The notes under the pieces: generated by a model
What the model saw: only the letters and a program-made list of their open reading frames with translations
Databases searched by the model: none
Told to the model about the DNA's origin: nothing
Program-made: the position numbers and the translations under genes
Assembly (NCBI GenBank): GCA_045589355.1
Contig: JAZNOW010000022.1
Coordinates: 36,628-100,627, forward strand
Source: RUG563 sp045589355
GTDB taxonomy: Bacteria; Bacillota; Clostridia; Christensenellales; Aristaeellaceae
Direction: 5' to 3'
Length of the DNA stretch: 64,000 bases
Shown here: piece by piece, positions 16,365-26,813 of the stretch
Layout of the letters: every line of letters begins with the position of its first letter
Position numbering within the stretch: position 1 is the first letter of the stretch

Positions 16365-19300
16365 ATGAATCATTTGACCACGCTTTCAAAGCGATTGATT
16401 GCTTTTCTGATGGCATTGACAATGCTCATTTCTGTGGTGCCGGCGATGGCGGAAGCGTTGCCAGAAATTGAAGCAGTCGTGGAAACAGAAATGTCGGAAA
16501 CAGATATTCAGAACCTTGAAGAATCAGTAGACGAGGTTTCGATTGTGGATCATCCGATAGATGATGAAACAGTCTTTTCTGAGTTGCCTGATGAGGATTC
16601 TGTGGCATCAGAGATTATTGATGATCTTCAGGAATCAGAAACTACAACGGACAATGAAACTGTGGAGACTGAAACAGAAATTGCGGAAGATGAAATGCCT
16701 GCAGAGGAAACGGGAGAGCAGCTTCCTTCTGAGGAAACTGTTCCGGAGGAAGCAGCTGGTGATGTGAACCAGGAAAAGACTGAACCTGAAATTCCTACTG
16801 TGGAAGAAGCAGAGGATCTCGTAGAGGAAGTGAATCCGGAAGAAGGGGTATCAGAAGAACTCCCGGCTGAAGAAGCTGTTTCAGAACTTATGAATCCTGT
16901 TCAGGCAGCTGTTGCGGAAAAGGGTTATACCTACCTGATGACAGATGACACCATTCCTGTGTATGAGACGGAGGAACTGAAGAAACGGGTATTTTCGCTT
17001 TACCCTGAGAATCTGGTTTTGGTTTCCGCTTATCTGGAACAGGACAATCGGAATGTACTGGAGGTTCGGTTCTACGCTTCGGAAGAAATGGCTGTAATCG
17101 GCTATGTGGATGCTCTTTCCCTGAGTGATCAGGTGCTTGGGGATGAAGAGATCCGAAGCTTTGTAGCGGACAGACCTTACTTTCTGGACTTTGTGGGAAA
17201 CGGAAAGGTAGCCATTTTTCTGGCATCCGGTGAAATGCCGGCAGTGGAAACCCAGATTGATATGGAGGACAATGAGCTTGAAGAAACAGAACAAGAGGTA
17301 TTACCGGAAGAAGAATTGGTACCGGGAGAAGAACCGGGTGCATTGCCCGAAGAAGATCCTACCCAGAGCGACACTGGCTCTGAAAACGCATCCGTCGTGG
17401 AGACGCACTCCGGTGAAGATGTGATTTCTGAATCCATCCCCAGCGTGGAAGAAAGCACACAGGACAGCAAGGAAAAAACTGTGGAAGATCTTCCTGCAGA
17501 GCCGGAAAAAGTATATGCCAGTTGTCTGGATTACCTGTTGGTTACGGATGAGACTGTTGTGTATTCGGATGTGGATTGCTCCATAGAGGATGAATACCTT
17601 GGTGATTTGGCTATGGGTTATTTCATTCGCGATTCTGTGGTACAGGTACGGGATGTGATTACGGACGAAAACAACCGTGTTTGGTATCAGGTCAATTATC
17701 TTTACGGTGACGATCGTACGGACGGCAGGATGAAGTGGACGGACATCACCAGCGTTTTTGTTCTGGCGAACCAAACTGAAGCGACAGACGAAACGGAATT
17801 GACCATCACGGACTTCGCCTTCAAAACCAAACCGCAGATGCGTATGATGATGCGTTCTACCCCCATGAATGGCTTTCGGTTGAAAGAACTGAATGACCCC
17901 ATGGGGAATTTTTATGCCGGTCAATCAAATCTGCATGGCAGTTCCGGGCGTGATGTGGAATATACGCAGATTGCAACGCTGCCCGGACGAGGCAATATCT
18001 ATGCGACGCCTCATTATCTGGAAGGATACACGGTATACTGTCTGGAGCATTTGCTTCCCGGTCCCGGCGAGAACCTTTCCGGTGGACGGAAAGAACCCAC
18101 CGGTCCTTACCTGATGGTGAATATGCAGGAATATATCAATACACCCGGTTACTCCGGTGTCATGTATTCTGAATCAACCATGCATGCCATTGCCTGGGTG
18201 CTGCGGCATACCTACCCTTTCATGGTACTGGACCGTACAGATCCCAGCAATGAAACCTGGTCCCGTGTGGCGGGTCAATTCGCCATCCGGGAAGTGATCA
18301 AGGAACTGGAAGGGCCGCAGTATCTACGGGATTACTGGTTGATGGATGAGTTTTATGCTTCCAGTAATAATGCCCCTGCTGTTTATTTGGAATATGCCCG
18401 CTGGCTTGCTGCCAATGGGATTGCTCGTGCCCGGATTACCGGTGAAATCCTGATTGCAGACCAGCATGTGACGATTGTGAATGGTAAGACGGTGGGTACT
18501 GTTACTCTGAGTACAGATGCTGATTTGATTCGGATCCCTTTGGCTGCTGGGGAAGTGTCTGGAAACACAGCAGGCAATGACGATCAGTATTACTACTTAC
18601 ACAGCGGCGACACGGTTCAGATTTCCTCTGAACTCCGGCAGTTTTCGGTAACGGTTGAATCCATTTCTTCACCTGATGAAGAAGCCTGTTTTCTGGTAGG
18701 TGTTCCGGATGTCCCTATTCAGAAAGTATTGGTGCCCCAGAAAGGAACTCCCTATAAACTGGGTGACAATATTCTGAATTTTGAGGTGGTTTACGGTTCT
18801 CTGCAGGCAATGAAGAAAGATTCAGTGACCGATCTGCCCCTTGCTGGAGCAACCTTTGATCTGTTGCAGGATGGTGTGATTATTCAAAGCAAAACAACTG
18901 GTGCTGATGGTATCGTGGTCTTCTATGACTTGCTTCCCGGTACTTACAGCGTACAGGAGAGTAAAGCACCTGATGGGTATGTATTGAACACTGCATCGGT
19001 TGAGCAAATTTCTGTAGAAGTAGGTGAAATTGCTGAAGTAGAGTTTTTCAATCGTCCCATTCGTTCCAAGGTGCAGATTGTAAAAACAGATACCTTGACA
19101 AATGAAGCCGTTTCCGGTGCTGAATTTACGATTCAGGATGTTGAAGGAAATGTAGTGGCTGTGATGATCACGGATGCTAATGGACAGGCAGTATCAGACT
19201 GGCTTCCTTATGGTATCTACACAGTAACGGAAACCAAAGTTCCTGCCGGCTATAAGGAAAGTGGTTTTACGACAGAGATCAATGCCTGTGAAAATGAAAA

Positions 19301-22300
19301 AATCTATACTGTTGAAGTACAGAATGAACCTAATTCGGGTAGTATTCGGCTGACCAAAACGGACGCTTTGAATGGCAATGTCATCGCCGGAGTGAAGTTC
19401 AATGTGTATCAGGGTGATACGCTCATTACCACCATGACTACGAACAAAAATGGTGTTGCTACCGTGGAGAACCTACCTAAAGGAAAATTCACCGTGAAGG
19501 AAGCCTCATTGCCGGAAGGTTATGCCGGGGATTTGGTGGAACTGGAAGCGGTGGTCATGTCCGATCAGGTGACGGAACTGGTTGCCCAGAATACACCCAG
19601 CCAAAGCAAAGTAAAAATCATGAAGAGAGATGCTCTGACGGATGAACCTGTTGCCGGTGCGGAATTCACCATTACCAATCAGAAAAAAGAGGTAGTGGCA
19701 GTCCTTGTGACCGGCAATGATGGTACAACTGTTTCTGATTGGTTGCCGTATGGCGTGTACACTGTCAAAGAAACGAAAGCTGCCGAGCATTATGAAAACA
19801 GCGGTTTTACTGCCAAAGTGGAAGCCTATGAAGATGGGAAAACTTATGAACTGGATGTAGAAAACACCCCCAACAAAGGTCAGATTCAGATCACCAAAAC
19901 GGATGCTTTGACCGGAAAAACCATTGCCGGCGTCCGGTTTGATATTTTCCAGGGTGATACCCTTGTTGGTACCATGAAAACGGATAAGAACGGTGTAGCT
20001 GTATTGGATAAGCTGGAAAAAGGTCAGTATACGGTAAAGGAACATGAAAATCCTGTGGGCTATGTAGCTGAACTGGTTACACTGGAAGCCCTCGTAGAAT
20101 CGGATGAAACCACGGTTTTGACCGCTGTCAACACTCCTATTCAAGGAAAAGTGCGTATCGAAAAGACGGATGCATTGACCGGAGAAATGCTTGCCGGTGC
20201 AGAGTTTACCATCACGGATCAGGAGGGCAACGAAGTAGCCATGCTTACGACCGATGAAAACGGTGTGGCGGAATCTCCGCTCCTGACGTATGGTATTTAT
20301 CAGATCAAGGAAACCAAGGTGCCGGAACACTATGTGGATACTGGCTATATCGTGGATGTGACCATTGATATCCATGAAAAGTCTTATGTATTGCCTGTAT
20401 CAAATGAACCGGCCAAAGGCTGGATTAAGCTGACTAAAACCGACCGGATGAACGGTAATCCCATTGAAGGGGTGCAGTTCGACATTTACCATAACGATCA
20501 GTATGGCAACGGGTTGGCAGGCAGCATGGTGACGGATAAGAACGGTATTGCTTTTTCCGAACCGCTGCGGAAAGGTCAGTACATTGTCCGGGAACACGGT
20601 GAAACACCCGGCTATGTATTTGAAGAAATTCAGCTGGATGCCACGGTGAAATCAGATGAAATCACAGAGCTTACGGCAACCAATCAGCCTGTTATGGTGC
20701 AGCTGAAGATCTATAAGCGTGATCTGGAAGAGTATGACGGTGATAATCCCAATAGTGACCCCAAGAAGCGAAAAAATGTAAAGGAACTGCCGGTTATCAG
20801 TGCACCTGTTACCCGAGGTGACGGTGTGCTTGTGGGCACAGAATTTGAGGTGTACGCAGGTGCGGATATTCTGGATCGCCAAGGGAATGTGATTCATAAG
20901 AAAGGCGATAGGGTGATTGAAAGCCTGACTACAGCCGGTGAAGATGCTTCTGTAACTACCGAACCGCTTTGGCCGGGTCTGTATGCTATTCGGGAAAAGA
21001 AAGCACCTGAAGGGTATCTGATTGATACCGAACCTTTCTTTGTAGATGCATCGGACGCAGCAGAACAGTCTTCTCTTGTGACGGTCAGTTACGCTGGGCT
21101 TTCCCGAAATGAGATCATGTATGGTGCACAAGCCATTGTGAAGCTGCTGGGTGACAACAGCATGAATGCAGATCCCACCCGTGTGGAGAAACCGGAAGAA
21201 GGGGCTGAATTTGTTGTCTATCTGCAGAGTGCTGGCAGCTTTGAAGCAGCTCGTGAATATGAACGGGATGTGTTGGTTACGGATGAAAATGGCTATGCAA
21301 TGACCAAACCGCTGCCGTATGGTATTTATGTGCTGGAACAGACAAAAGGTCAGCCCGGTTATGAGATCAAAGGCCCCATTCCTTTTCAGATTGATGGTAC
21401 GGAAAACCTGATGAACCCTCCGCCCATGGCTTTGAACGATTTGCCTATTCTGTATCGCTTGCGTTTCATCAAAGTAGATGCGGAAACCGGAAATTCCATT
21501 ACGCTGGCAAACACTTCTTTTAAACTGAAGGATGCCGACGGCAACTATGTAAAGCATCAGGTACATTACCCCAGCGAACAGTGGGTAGATACTTTTGTGA
21601 CGGATGAAACTGGCTCTGTGACACTGCCTGAAGCAGTGAATTGGGGCATGTATTATCTGCAGGAAGCGAAAGCACCGGAAGGCTACCTCATTCATGCGGA
21701 TGATTTTGCCGTGTTTGTTGGCAACAATACGGATCTTCCCGGCAACACCTACAAGCTGGCCATTGAGATTCCCAACGAGCCTGTAAAGGGCAGAATCCTG
21801 TTGGACAAAACCGGTTTGCAGTTGACGGGCTATGATGTGCAAACAGATCCTTGGGGAAACGAAGTGCATGTGCCTGTGTATGAGGATCAGTATCTGGCCG
21901 GTGCAGTGTTTGAAGTTCGTGCTGCCGAAGAAGTGATTGGCAAAGACGGCACGGTATGGTACAAGCAAGGCGATCTTGCAGATACCATTACGACCACACA
22001 GCATGGTTCTGATGCGTCCAAACTGTTGCCTCTGGGCAAGTACACCCTGATCGAAACACAAGCTCCCAGGGGCTATTTCTTTGATCCTATGCCCATTCCT
22101 GTGGAGCTTTCCTACAAGGATGACCATACGGCTGTTGTAGAACTTCATGTTGAGGTAGGTAACGATTACTATCCTGCTGAAATCACGTTATCCAAAGAGA
22201 TTGATGAATTGAATATCATCACAAGCGGGTCGGATAACATCAAGTCCACTCTTAGCAGAGGGCCCGGTGAAGGGTTCATTTTCGGGCTTTTCAACCGATA

Positions 22301-24032
22301 CGATATGCCTTATGCCAATGGCACCCTCATGGCTGATACGCTTGTAGCCACCGGCATCACCAATGAAAATGGTGAGCTTGTTCTGGAAGGTAAGTATCCT
22401 CTCGGAGATTACTACATCCGTGAACTGAGCGGCCCGGATGGTTGGAAACTGAGCAGTGAAATGGTTCCTGTTACCATTGGCACAGAATACGTCAACAGAA
22501 AAGATCAGGTCTTGCGTGTGGTACTGGATGAACCGATTCATAATGAACTGCTTCACACCCGTGTTACACTGACCAAAACGGATATTACAGGCGAAAAGAC
22601 TCTGCCCGGAGCAGTGATCGAAGTGATGAATGCAAAAGGGCAAGTGGTGTACCGAGATAAAACGGATGAGCATGGTCAGATTGCCAATATTCCTGTAGTG
22701 CCCGGTACGTATACTTTCCGAGAAGTGTATGCCCCGGATGGGTATGCACTGTCTGAAGCTGTAATGACCTTTACCGTAGAAAAAGATGGAACAGTGATTG
22801 GTGATACAGTTATCCGGGATGACTATACCCGGTTTTCTATTCTGAAAACAGATCAGAATGGGAATGTGCTTCCTGGCGTGATCTTTGGTTTGTATCAGCA
22901 GGATGGAAGCTTGCTCATGACTGCGATTACTGACAAGAATGGAAAAGCCACTTTTGAAAGAGTACCCTTTGGCTCCTATGAGATTGCTGAAATGAAGCCG
23001 CCCGTGGGTTATGTGGCCAGTTTGGTTCGTATTCCTGTAAAGTTGGACGGAACATGGGTAAATCCGGAGGATCCGTTGGAAACTGTGGTCAATGTACCCA
23101 ACTATGTTCTGGTTCGAAAAACTGATCCTGATGGTTTGCCGCTGCCCGGTGCTGTGTTTGTCATGCATGATGAATATGGTGATTGCTTTGGCAGAGCTGT
23201 GACAGATGCCAGCGGCATGGTTCGCTTTGAGAAAATGCCCTATGGTCATTACTACATTCGGGAAGAAGCTGCACCGGAGGGATATCTGGTGAATAAGGAA
23301 GTAGTGGAGGTTGTTATCGATCCTTCTTATCAGAGCAAGGAAGAACCCATTGCCACCATCGTGAACCAGCGAAAGTGTGTCCGGTTCATCAAAATGGATA
23401 CGTCTGGCAGACGAATGCCTGATGTGGAATTCACGATGTACAATGCCCTTACTGATGAAGTTGTGGAAGTTGTAGAAAGCAATGAAAAAGGTGAATTCAT
23501 CTTCACCAAATTTGACTTTGGCAGCTGGATCATCCGGGAAACCCGGTGTCCGGAAGGATATACTCCCATCGAGGATATTCTGCTGGAGGTGGATGAAACC
23601 TGGGTGGAACCCAAGGCCATTACACTGGTCAACATTCCCAATCATTATGCTTTCCAAAAGACAGATCACTGGTACAGACCGTTGGAGGGTGTATGGTTCA
23701 ATGTAGAAGATCCTGAAGGACACATTTTGCAGGAAGTATGTTCTGGAGAAGATGGTATGGTGTACATTTCTGATCTGGTTCCCGGTCGCTACATTATTCG
23801 GGAAACGGATGCTGCGGAAGGGTTCACGCGCACCGAAGAAACCATCGAACTGATCGTTGATGAAAAGTATGTGGCTCCCGCGAAACCTTATCGCCTCGTG
23901 AATTATCCCAGCATTGAAACCGGTGTCTATCTGACGCCCACCTCTGTTACCTGGATAGGAGCTGGATTGATGGTTCTGGCTGGCGGAATTTTCTTCATCA
24001 GTCGTAAGAAAAAGCGGAAGGAGAAAAAGTAA
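16365..24032 (+). CDS. Giant cell-wall adhesin: thioester domain plus about 17 SpaA/Cna-B repeats
   Basis: A secreted, wall-anchored surface protein of 2555 residues. In order: signal peptide (residues 1-32), an acidic Glu/Pro-rich stretch, two SH3-like segments (near 185 and 385), and a thioester-domain-like region. There YCLEH (Cys, codon 18039-18041) and GQFAIREV (Gln, codon 18276-18278) are the expected Cys-Gln pair that binds host amines covalently. From about residue 800 some 17 Cna-B/SpaA domains follow, many with initial KTD and final xETK or REx patterns expected for isopeptide bonds. A C-terminal sorting signal ends it: SIETG, a hydrophobic helix, RKKKRKEKK. The start at 16365 is eight bases after AAGGAG. 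Repeats 2-7 are very similar. Confidence 0.9.
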   Translation: MNHLTTLSKRLIAFLMALTMLISVVPAMAEALPEIEAVVETEMSETDIQNLEESVDEVSIVDHPIDDETVFSELPDEDSVASEIIDDLQESETTTDNETVETETEIAEDEMPAEETGEQLPSEETVPEEAAGDVNQEKTEPEIPTVEEAEDLVEEVNPEEGVSEELPAEEAVSELMNPVQAAVAEKGYTYLMTDDTIPVYETEELKKRVFSLYPENLVLVSAYLEQDNRNVLEVRFYASEEMAVIGYVDALSLSDQVLGDEEIRSFVADRPYFLDFVGNGKVAIFLASGEMPAVETQIDMEDNELEETEQEVLPEEELVPGEEPGALPEEDPTQSDTGSENASVVETHSGEDVISESIPSVEESTQDSKEKTVEDLPAEPEKVYASCLDYLLVTDETVVYSDVDCSIEDEYLGDLAMGYFIRDSVVQVRDVITDENNRVWYQVNYLYGDDRTDGRMKWTDITSVFVLANQTEATDETELTITDFAFKTKPQMRMMMRSTPMNGFRLKELNDPMGNFYAGQSNLHGSSGRDVEYTQIATLPGRGNIYATPHYLEGYTVYCLEHLLPGPGENLSGGRKEPTGPYLMVNMQEYINTPGYSGVMYSESTMHAIAWVLRHTYPFMVLDRTDPSNETWSRVAGQFAIREVIKELEGPQYLRDYWLMDEFYASSNNAPAVYLEYARWLAANGIARARITGEILIADQHVTIVNGKTVGTVTLSTDADLIRIPLAAGEVSGNTAGNDDQYYYLHSGDTVQISSELRQFSVTVESISSPDEEACFLVGVPDVPIQKVLVPQKGTPYKLGDNILNFEVVYGSLQAMKKDSVTDLPLAGATFDLLQDGVIIQSKTTGADGIVVFYDLLPGTYSVQESKAPDGYVLNTASVEQISVEVGEIAEVEFFNRPIRSKVQIVKTDTLTNEAVSGAEFTIQDVEGNVVAVMITDANGQAVSDWLPYGIYTVTETKVPAGYKESGFTTEINACENEKIYTVEVQNEPNSGSIRLTKTDALNGNVIAGVKFNVYQGDTLITTMTTNKNGVATVENLPKGKFTVKEASLPEGYAGDLVELEAVVMSDQVTELVAQNTPSQSKVKIMKRDALTDEPVAGAEFTITNQKKEVVAVLVTGNDGTTVSDWLPYGVYTVKETKAAEHYENSGFTAKVEAYEDGKTYELDVENTPNKGQIQITKTDALTGKTIAGVRFDIFQGDTLVGTMKTDKNGVAVLDKLEKGQYTVKEHENPVGYVAELVTLEALVESDETTVLTAVNTPIQGKVRIEKTDALTGEMLAGAEFTITDQEGNEVAMLTTDENGVAESPLLTYGIYQIKETKVPEHYVDTGYIVDVTIDIHEKSYVLPVSNEPAKGWIKLTKTDRMNGNPIEGVQFDIYHNDQYGNGLAGSMVTDKNGIAFSEPLRKGQYIVREHGETPGYVFEEIQLDATVKSDEITELTATNQPVMVQLKIYKRDLEEYDGDNPNSDPKKRKNVKELPVISAPVTRGDGVLVGTEFEVYAGADILDRQGNVIHKKGDRVIESLTTAGEDASVTTEPLWPGLYAIREKKAPEGYLIDTEPFFVDASDAAEQSSLVTVSYAGLSRNEIMYGAQAIVKLLGDNSMNADPTRVEKPEEGAEFVVYLQSAGSFEAAREYERDVLVTDENGYAMTKPLPYGIYVLEQTKGQPGYEIKGPIPFQIDGTENLMNPPPMALNDLPILYRLRFIKVDAETGNSITLANTSFKLKDADGNYVKHQVHYPSEQWVDTFVTDETGSVTLPEAVNWGMYYLQEAKAPEGYLIHADDFAVFVGNNTDLPGNTYKLAIEIPNEPVKGRILLDKTGLQLTGYDVQTDPWGNEVHVPVYEDQYLAGAVFEVRAAEEVIGKDGTVWYKQGDLADTITTTQHGSDASKLLPLGKYTLIETQAPRGYFFDPMPIPVELSYKDDHTAVVELHVEVGNDYYPAEITLSKEIDELNIITSGSDNIKSTLSRGPGEGFIFGLFNRYDMPYANGTLMADTLVATGITNENGELVLEGKYPLGDYYIRELSGPDGWKLSSEMVPVTIGTEYVNRKDQVLRVVLDEPIHNELLHTRVTLTKTDITGEKTLPGAVIEVMNAKGQVVYRDKTDEHGQIANIPVVPGTYTFREVYAPDGYALSEAVMTFTVEKDGTVIGDTVIRDDYTRFSILKTDQNGNVLPGVIFGLYQQDGSLLMTAITDKNGKATFERVPFGSYEIAEMKPPVGYVASLVRIPVKLDGTWVNPEDPLETVVNVPNYVLVRKTDPDGLPLPGAVFVMHDEYGDCFGRAVTDASGMVRFEKMPYGHYYIREEAAPEGYLVNKEVVEVVIDPSYQSKEEPIATIVNQRKCVRFIKMDTSGRRMPDVEFTMYNALTDEVVEVVESNEKGEFIFTKFDFGSWIIRETRCPEGYTPIEDILLEVDETWVEPKAITLVNIPNHYAFQKTDHWYRPLEGVWFNVEDPEGHILQEVCSGEDGMVYISDLVPGRYIIRETDAAEGFTRTEETIELIVDEKYVAPAKPYRLVNYPSIETGVYLTPTSVTWIGAGLMVLAGGIFFISRKKKRKEKK

Positions 24033-24033
24033 G

Positions 24034-24300
24034 ATGCGTTTGTTTGTCAAGAAGAGTCAATGCATGATTACGAAAGTTAAACCTTTGAAAGATATGATGT
24101 TGATTGCTACCTTCAGCAATGGCGAACAGCGGCTGTACGATGCTATGCAGCTTTTAAAACTGAGGAACGCTGAATTGCTGAAGAGGGAAGCAATTTTCAA
24201 CCAAGCCAAAGTTGAAAACGGTATGGTGACCTGGGCTGACGGAAAGATCAAAGTGACGTCCAAAACCATCTATGATACCGGGTACGATTTTAGGGAATAA
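24034..24300 (+). CDS. DUF2442 domain-containing protein
   Basis: Small protein of 88 residues matching the DUF2442 pattern: VKPLKDMMLIATFSNGEQRLYD, a helix with an aliphatic core, then GMVTWADGKIKVTSKTIYDTG. Such proteins are often found in toxin-antitoxin or mobile contexts, but no activity is established. It begins one base after the adhesin stop, with GGAGAAAAAG as ribosome site, so it is cotranscribed with the sortase and adhesin genes. A terminator follows at once. Confidence 0.78.
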   Translation: MRLFVKKSQCMITKVKPLKDMMLIATFSNGEQRLYDAMQLLKLRNAELLKREAIFNQAKVENGMVTWADGKIKVTSKTIYDTGYDFRE

Positions 24301-24301
24301 G

Positions 24302-24327
24302 ACGCCTTTCAGAAGAAGGGCGTTTTT
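24302..24327 (+). terminator. Intrinsic terminator after the sortase-adhesin-DUF2442 unit
   Basis: ACGCCTTTC, loop AGAA, GAAGGGCGT (one G-U pair), then five T. It separates the surface-protein unit from the transfer genes. Confidence 0.8.
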
Positions 24328-24347
24328 CATTTGAAAGGAGGTACAGC

Positions 24348-24386
24348 ATGCTGTATCTGATTCATCGTCTGGTGGTGCCGCCCTGA
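24348..24386 (+). CDS. Putative 12-residue leader peptide
   Basis: ATG at 24348 follows a strong AAAGGAGG site by six bases and reads MLYLIHRLVVPP then stop. It lies between a terminator and pcfB. The length is minimal and no homology is claimed. It could be a translated leader that tunes expression of the transfer genes, or the remnant of a longer gene. Confidence 0.3.
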   Translation: MLYLIHRLVVPP

Positions 24387-24424
24387 CAGGGGATTCATCA
24401 GAAAACCAACAGGAGGGCTGATCC

Positions 24425-24949
24425 ATGCAGGAAGAAATTGAACACAAAACAATAACCCTTATGGTGAATGGCGGGAAAATGACTGGCCGAACCCTGGCGA
24501 AAGCCATGTCCAAATTCCTGAACCATATTAACCAGAAACACAAAATAAAAACCCAGGGAAAAAGTGAGCCAGCAAAGGAAAAGAAAGAAGATAAAAAGGA
24601 AGTGCATCACCGGGGAAAGCAATCGGTGAAGCAGCTGATGGGCCAGAATTACAAAGTGAACAGCTTTGAAATCAAGGATGCATCCATCAAGCCGTTTGAA
24701 CGGATTGCCCGGAAATACGGAGTGGATTTTGCCATCCGGAAAATGCCGGGAGATAAGCCCCGGTATGCGGTGTTCTTCCGCGCGAAGGATGCAGATACCA
24801 TCAAAGCGGCCATGTCTGAATATGTGGACAAGCGTGTGAAGAAGGATAAGGAAAAGCGACCTTCGATTCGTAAGCAGCTGCGTCGCTTGAGCAGGAAAAC
24901 GGAGCGAAAAGATCCGGAACGCAACCGGAAACAGGAACGCAGCCGATGA
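24425..24949 (+). CDS. PcfB family protein (DUF3801)
   Basis: A 174-residue, Lys/Arg-rich cytoplasmic protein of the PcfB family, which helps recruit relaxase-DNA complexes to the coupling protein in enterococcal-type conjugation. Visible hallmarks are LMVNGGKMTGRTLAKAMSKFL at the N-terminus, KQSVKQLMGQNYKVNSFEI in the middle, and a FERIARKYGVDFAIRK / YAVFFRAKDADTIKAAM core. The stop overlaps the start of the coupling protein by 4 bases. Function is by family; nothing is unusual. Confidence 0.88.
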   Translation: MQEEIEHKTITLMVNGGKMTGRTLAKAMSKFLNHINQKHKIKTQGKSEPAKEKKEDKKEVHHRGKQSVKQLMGQNYKVNSFEIKDASIKPFERIARKYGVDFAIRKMPGDKPRYAVFFRAKDADTIKAAMSEYVDKRVKKDKEKRPSIRKQLRRLSRKTERKDPERNRKQERSR

Positions 24950-26778
24950 ACCTGAAAAAGCAGATTCTACTGCATATTCCTTATGTCCTGATCGGTCTTT
25001 TTGCAACGAAGCTGGGCATGGTATGGCGCTATACAGAAGCATCCGGTTCCATTCTGAATATTGCGGATGCCCTTCAGCAAGCGTTTCAGTCCCTTGCTCC
25101 CAGCTTCCATCCCTTTGACCTTTGTATTGGTTTTCTTGCAGGTGCATTTTTGCGTCTGGCTTTGTATGTGAAAAGCAAAAACGCCAAGAAATATCGTAAA
25201 AATGTGGAGCATGGCTCTGCCCGATGGGGCACTGCCGCGGATATCAAGCCCTATATGGATCCGGTGTTTCAAAACAATGTGATTCTGACCCAGACGGAGC
25301 GTCTGACCATGAATAGCCGACCCCAAAACCCGGCGCATGCCCGGAATAAGAATGTGCTGATTGTGGGCGGTTCCGGCAGCGGCAAAACCAGGTTCTGGCT
25401 GAAACCGAACCTGATGCAATGCCATTCCAGCTATGTGGTTACGGACCCAAAGGGCACGGTTCTTCTGGAGTGCGGCAAACTGCTGCAAAGGGAGAACTAC
25501 AACATCAAAATATTCAATACCATCAATTTCAATAAATCCATGCACTATAATCCCTTTCACTATGTAAAGAGCGAAAAGGATATCTTAAAGTTGGTCACCT
25601 GTCTGATTGCCAACACCAAAGGGGAAGGCAAATCAAACACAGATGATTTTTGGGTAAAAGCAGAAACCTTGCTCTATACGGCGCTGATTGGCTACATCAA
25701 GTACGTTGGCCCGGAAGAAGAACAGTGTATGTCTACCTTGGTCGAGATGCTCAATAGCATGGAAACCAGAGAGGATGATGAAACCTTCCAGAACCCTGTG
25801 GATCAGCTGTTCGCAGCACTGGAAGCCAAAGAACCGCAGCACTTTGCCGTACGTCAGTACAAAAAATTCAAACTGGCTGCAGGCAAAACGGCTAAATCCA
25901 TCCTGGTATCCTGCGGTGCGAGACTGGCACCCTTTGATATTTCCGAACTGCGGGAGCTGACGGCCTATGACGAACTGGAACTGGACACGCTGGGCGACAG
26001 AAAATCAGCGTTGTTCCTGATTATGAGCGACACGGATGATACTTTTAATTTCCTGATATCGATGATCTATACACAGCTGTTCAATCTGCTCTGTGAAAAA
26101 GCGGATGATGTATACGGCGGCAGACTGCCATTTCATGTGCGCTGCCTGATTGATGAGTGTGCCAATATCGGCCAGATTCCGAAACTGGAAAAACTGGTGG
26201 CCACCATCCGAAGCCGGGAGATCTCCGCTTGCCTGGTGCTGCAGGCGCAGAGCCAGCTGAAAGCAATCTATAAAGACAATGCAGATACCATCATCGGCAA
26301 CATGGACTCCATGATCTTTCTGGGTGGGAAGGAAAGAAGTACCTTGAAAGAGCTGACCGAAACGCTGGGGAAAGAAACCATTGACAGTTTCAACACCGGC
26401 GAGAGCCGCGGCAGAGAAGTGTCCCACTCTTTGAATTACACCAAGCTGGGAAAAGATCTTATGTCCATGGATGAGCTGGCCGTATTGGACGGACGCAAGT
26501 GCATTTTGCAGCTAAGAGGCGTCCGTCCTTTTTTGTCGGATAAATACGATATCACCAAACATCCCAACTACAAATACCTTTCGGATGCTGACAAACGCAA
26601 TGTTTTCAAGATTGAGGATTTTTTGTCATGTGATCTGAAATTGAAAGAAGATGATTCTTCCGATGTTTATGAAATCGAAATGGAGGAGGAAGAAGATGAA
26701 GAGGCTCTGGATGAGCCTCAGGAAGATTTCGAACTGGATGAAGATGAATTCGTCTTCGATCCATTCTCCGCTTTCTAA
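24946..26778 (+). CDS. VirD4-like type IV coupling protein (TraG/PcfC family)
   Basis: Membrane ATPase that couples the relaxosome to the mating channel. The 610 residues have two N-terminal membrane helices (IPYVLIGLFATKLGMVWRY and IGFLAGAFLRLALYV), Walker A GGSGSGKTRFW near residue 145, DPKGTVLLECGKLL, Walker B LIDECANIGQIPKLEKL near 405 and LQAQSQLKAIY near 435. The C-terminus is very acidic (EEEEDEEALDEPQED), perhaps a docking tail. It overlaps pcfB by 4 bases and precedes the Maff2 gene by 35. Confidence 0.95.
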   Translation: MNLKKQILLHIPYVLIGLFATKLGMVWRYTEASGSILNIADALQQAFQSLAPSFHPFDLCIGFLAGAFLRLALYVKSKNAKKYRKNVEHGSARWGTAADIKPYMDPVFQNNVILTQTERLTMNSRPQNPAHARNKNVLIVGGSGSGKTRFWLKPNLMQCHSSYVVTDPKGTVLLECGKLLQRENYNIKIFNTINFNKSMHYNPFHYVKSEKDILKLVTCLIANTKGEGKSNTDDFWVKAETLLYTALIGYIKYVGPEEEQCMSTLVEMLNSMETREDDETFQNPVDQLFAALEAKEPQHFAVRQYKKFKLAAGKTAKSILVSCGARLAPFDISELRELTAYDELELDTLGDRKSALFLIMSDTDDTFNFLISMIYTQLFNLLCEKADDVYGGRLPFHVRCLIDECANIGQIPKLEKLVATIRSREISACLVLQAQSQLKAIYKDNADTIIGNMDSMIFLGGKERSTLKELTETLGKETIDSFNTGESRGREVSHSLNYTKLGKDLMSMDELAVLDGRKCILQLRGVRPFLSDKYDITKHPNYKYLSDADKRNVFKIEDFLSCDLKLKEDDSSDVYEIEMEEEEDEEALDEPQEDFELDEDEFVFDPFSAF

Positions 26779-26813
26779 GCGGCAATATATTTATTTGGAG
26801 GAAAACAAAATAT

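Noticed and set aside
16365..24032. CRISPR or other noncoding repeat array
   Set aside because: The periodicity here is about 270 bases and coding in nature (Cna-B domains), with no short direct repeats and unique spacers.
20652..24050. Long open frames antisense to the adhesin gene
   Set aside because: They have no ribosome sites or recognisable domains and mirror the repetitive codon use of the real gene on the plus strand.
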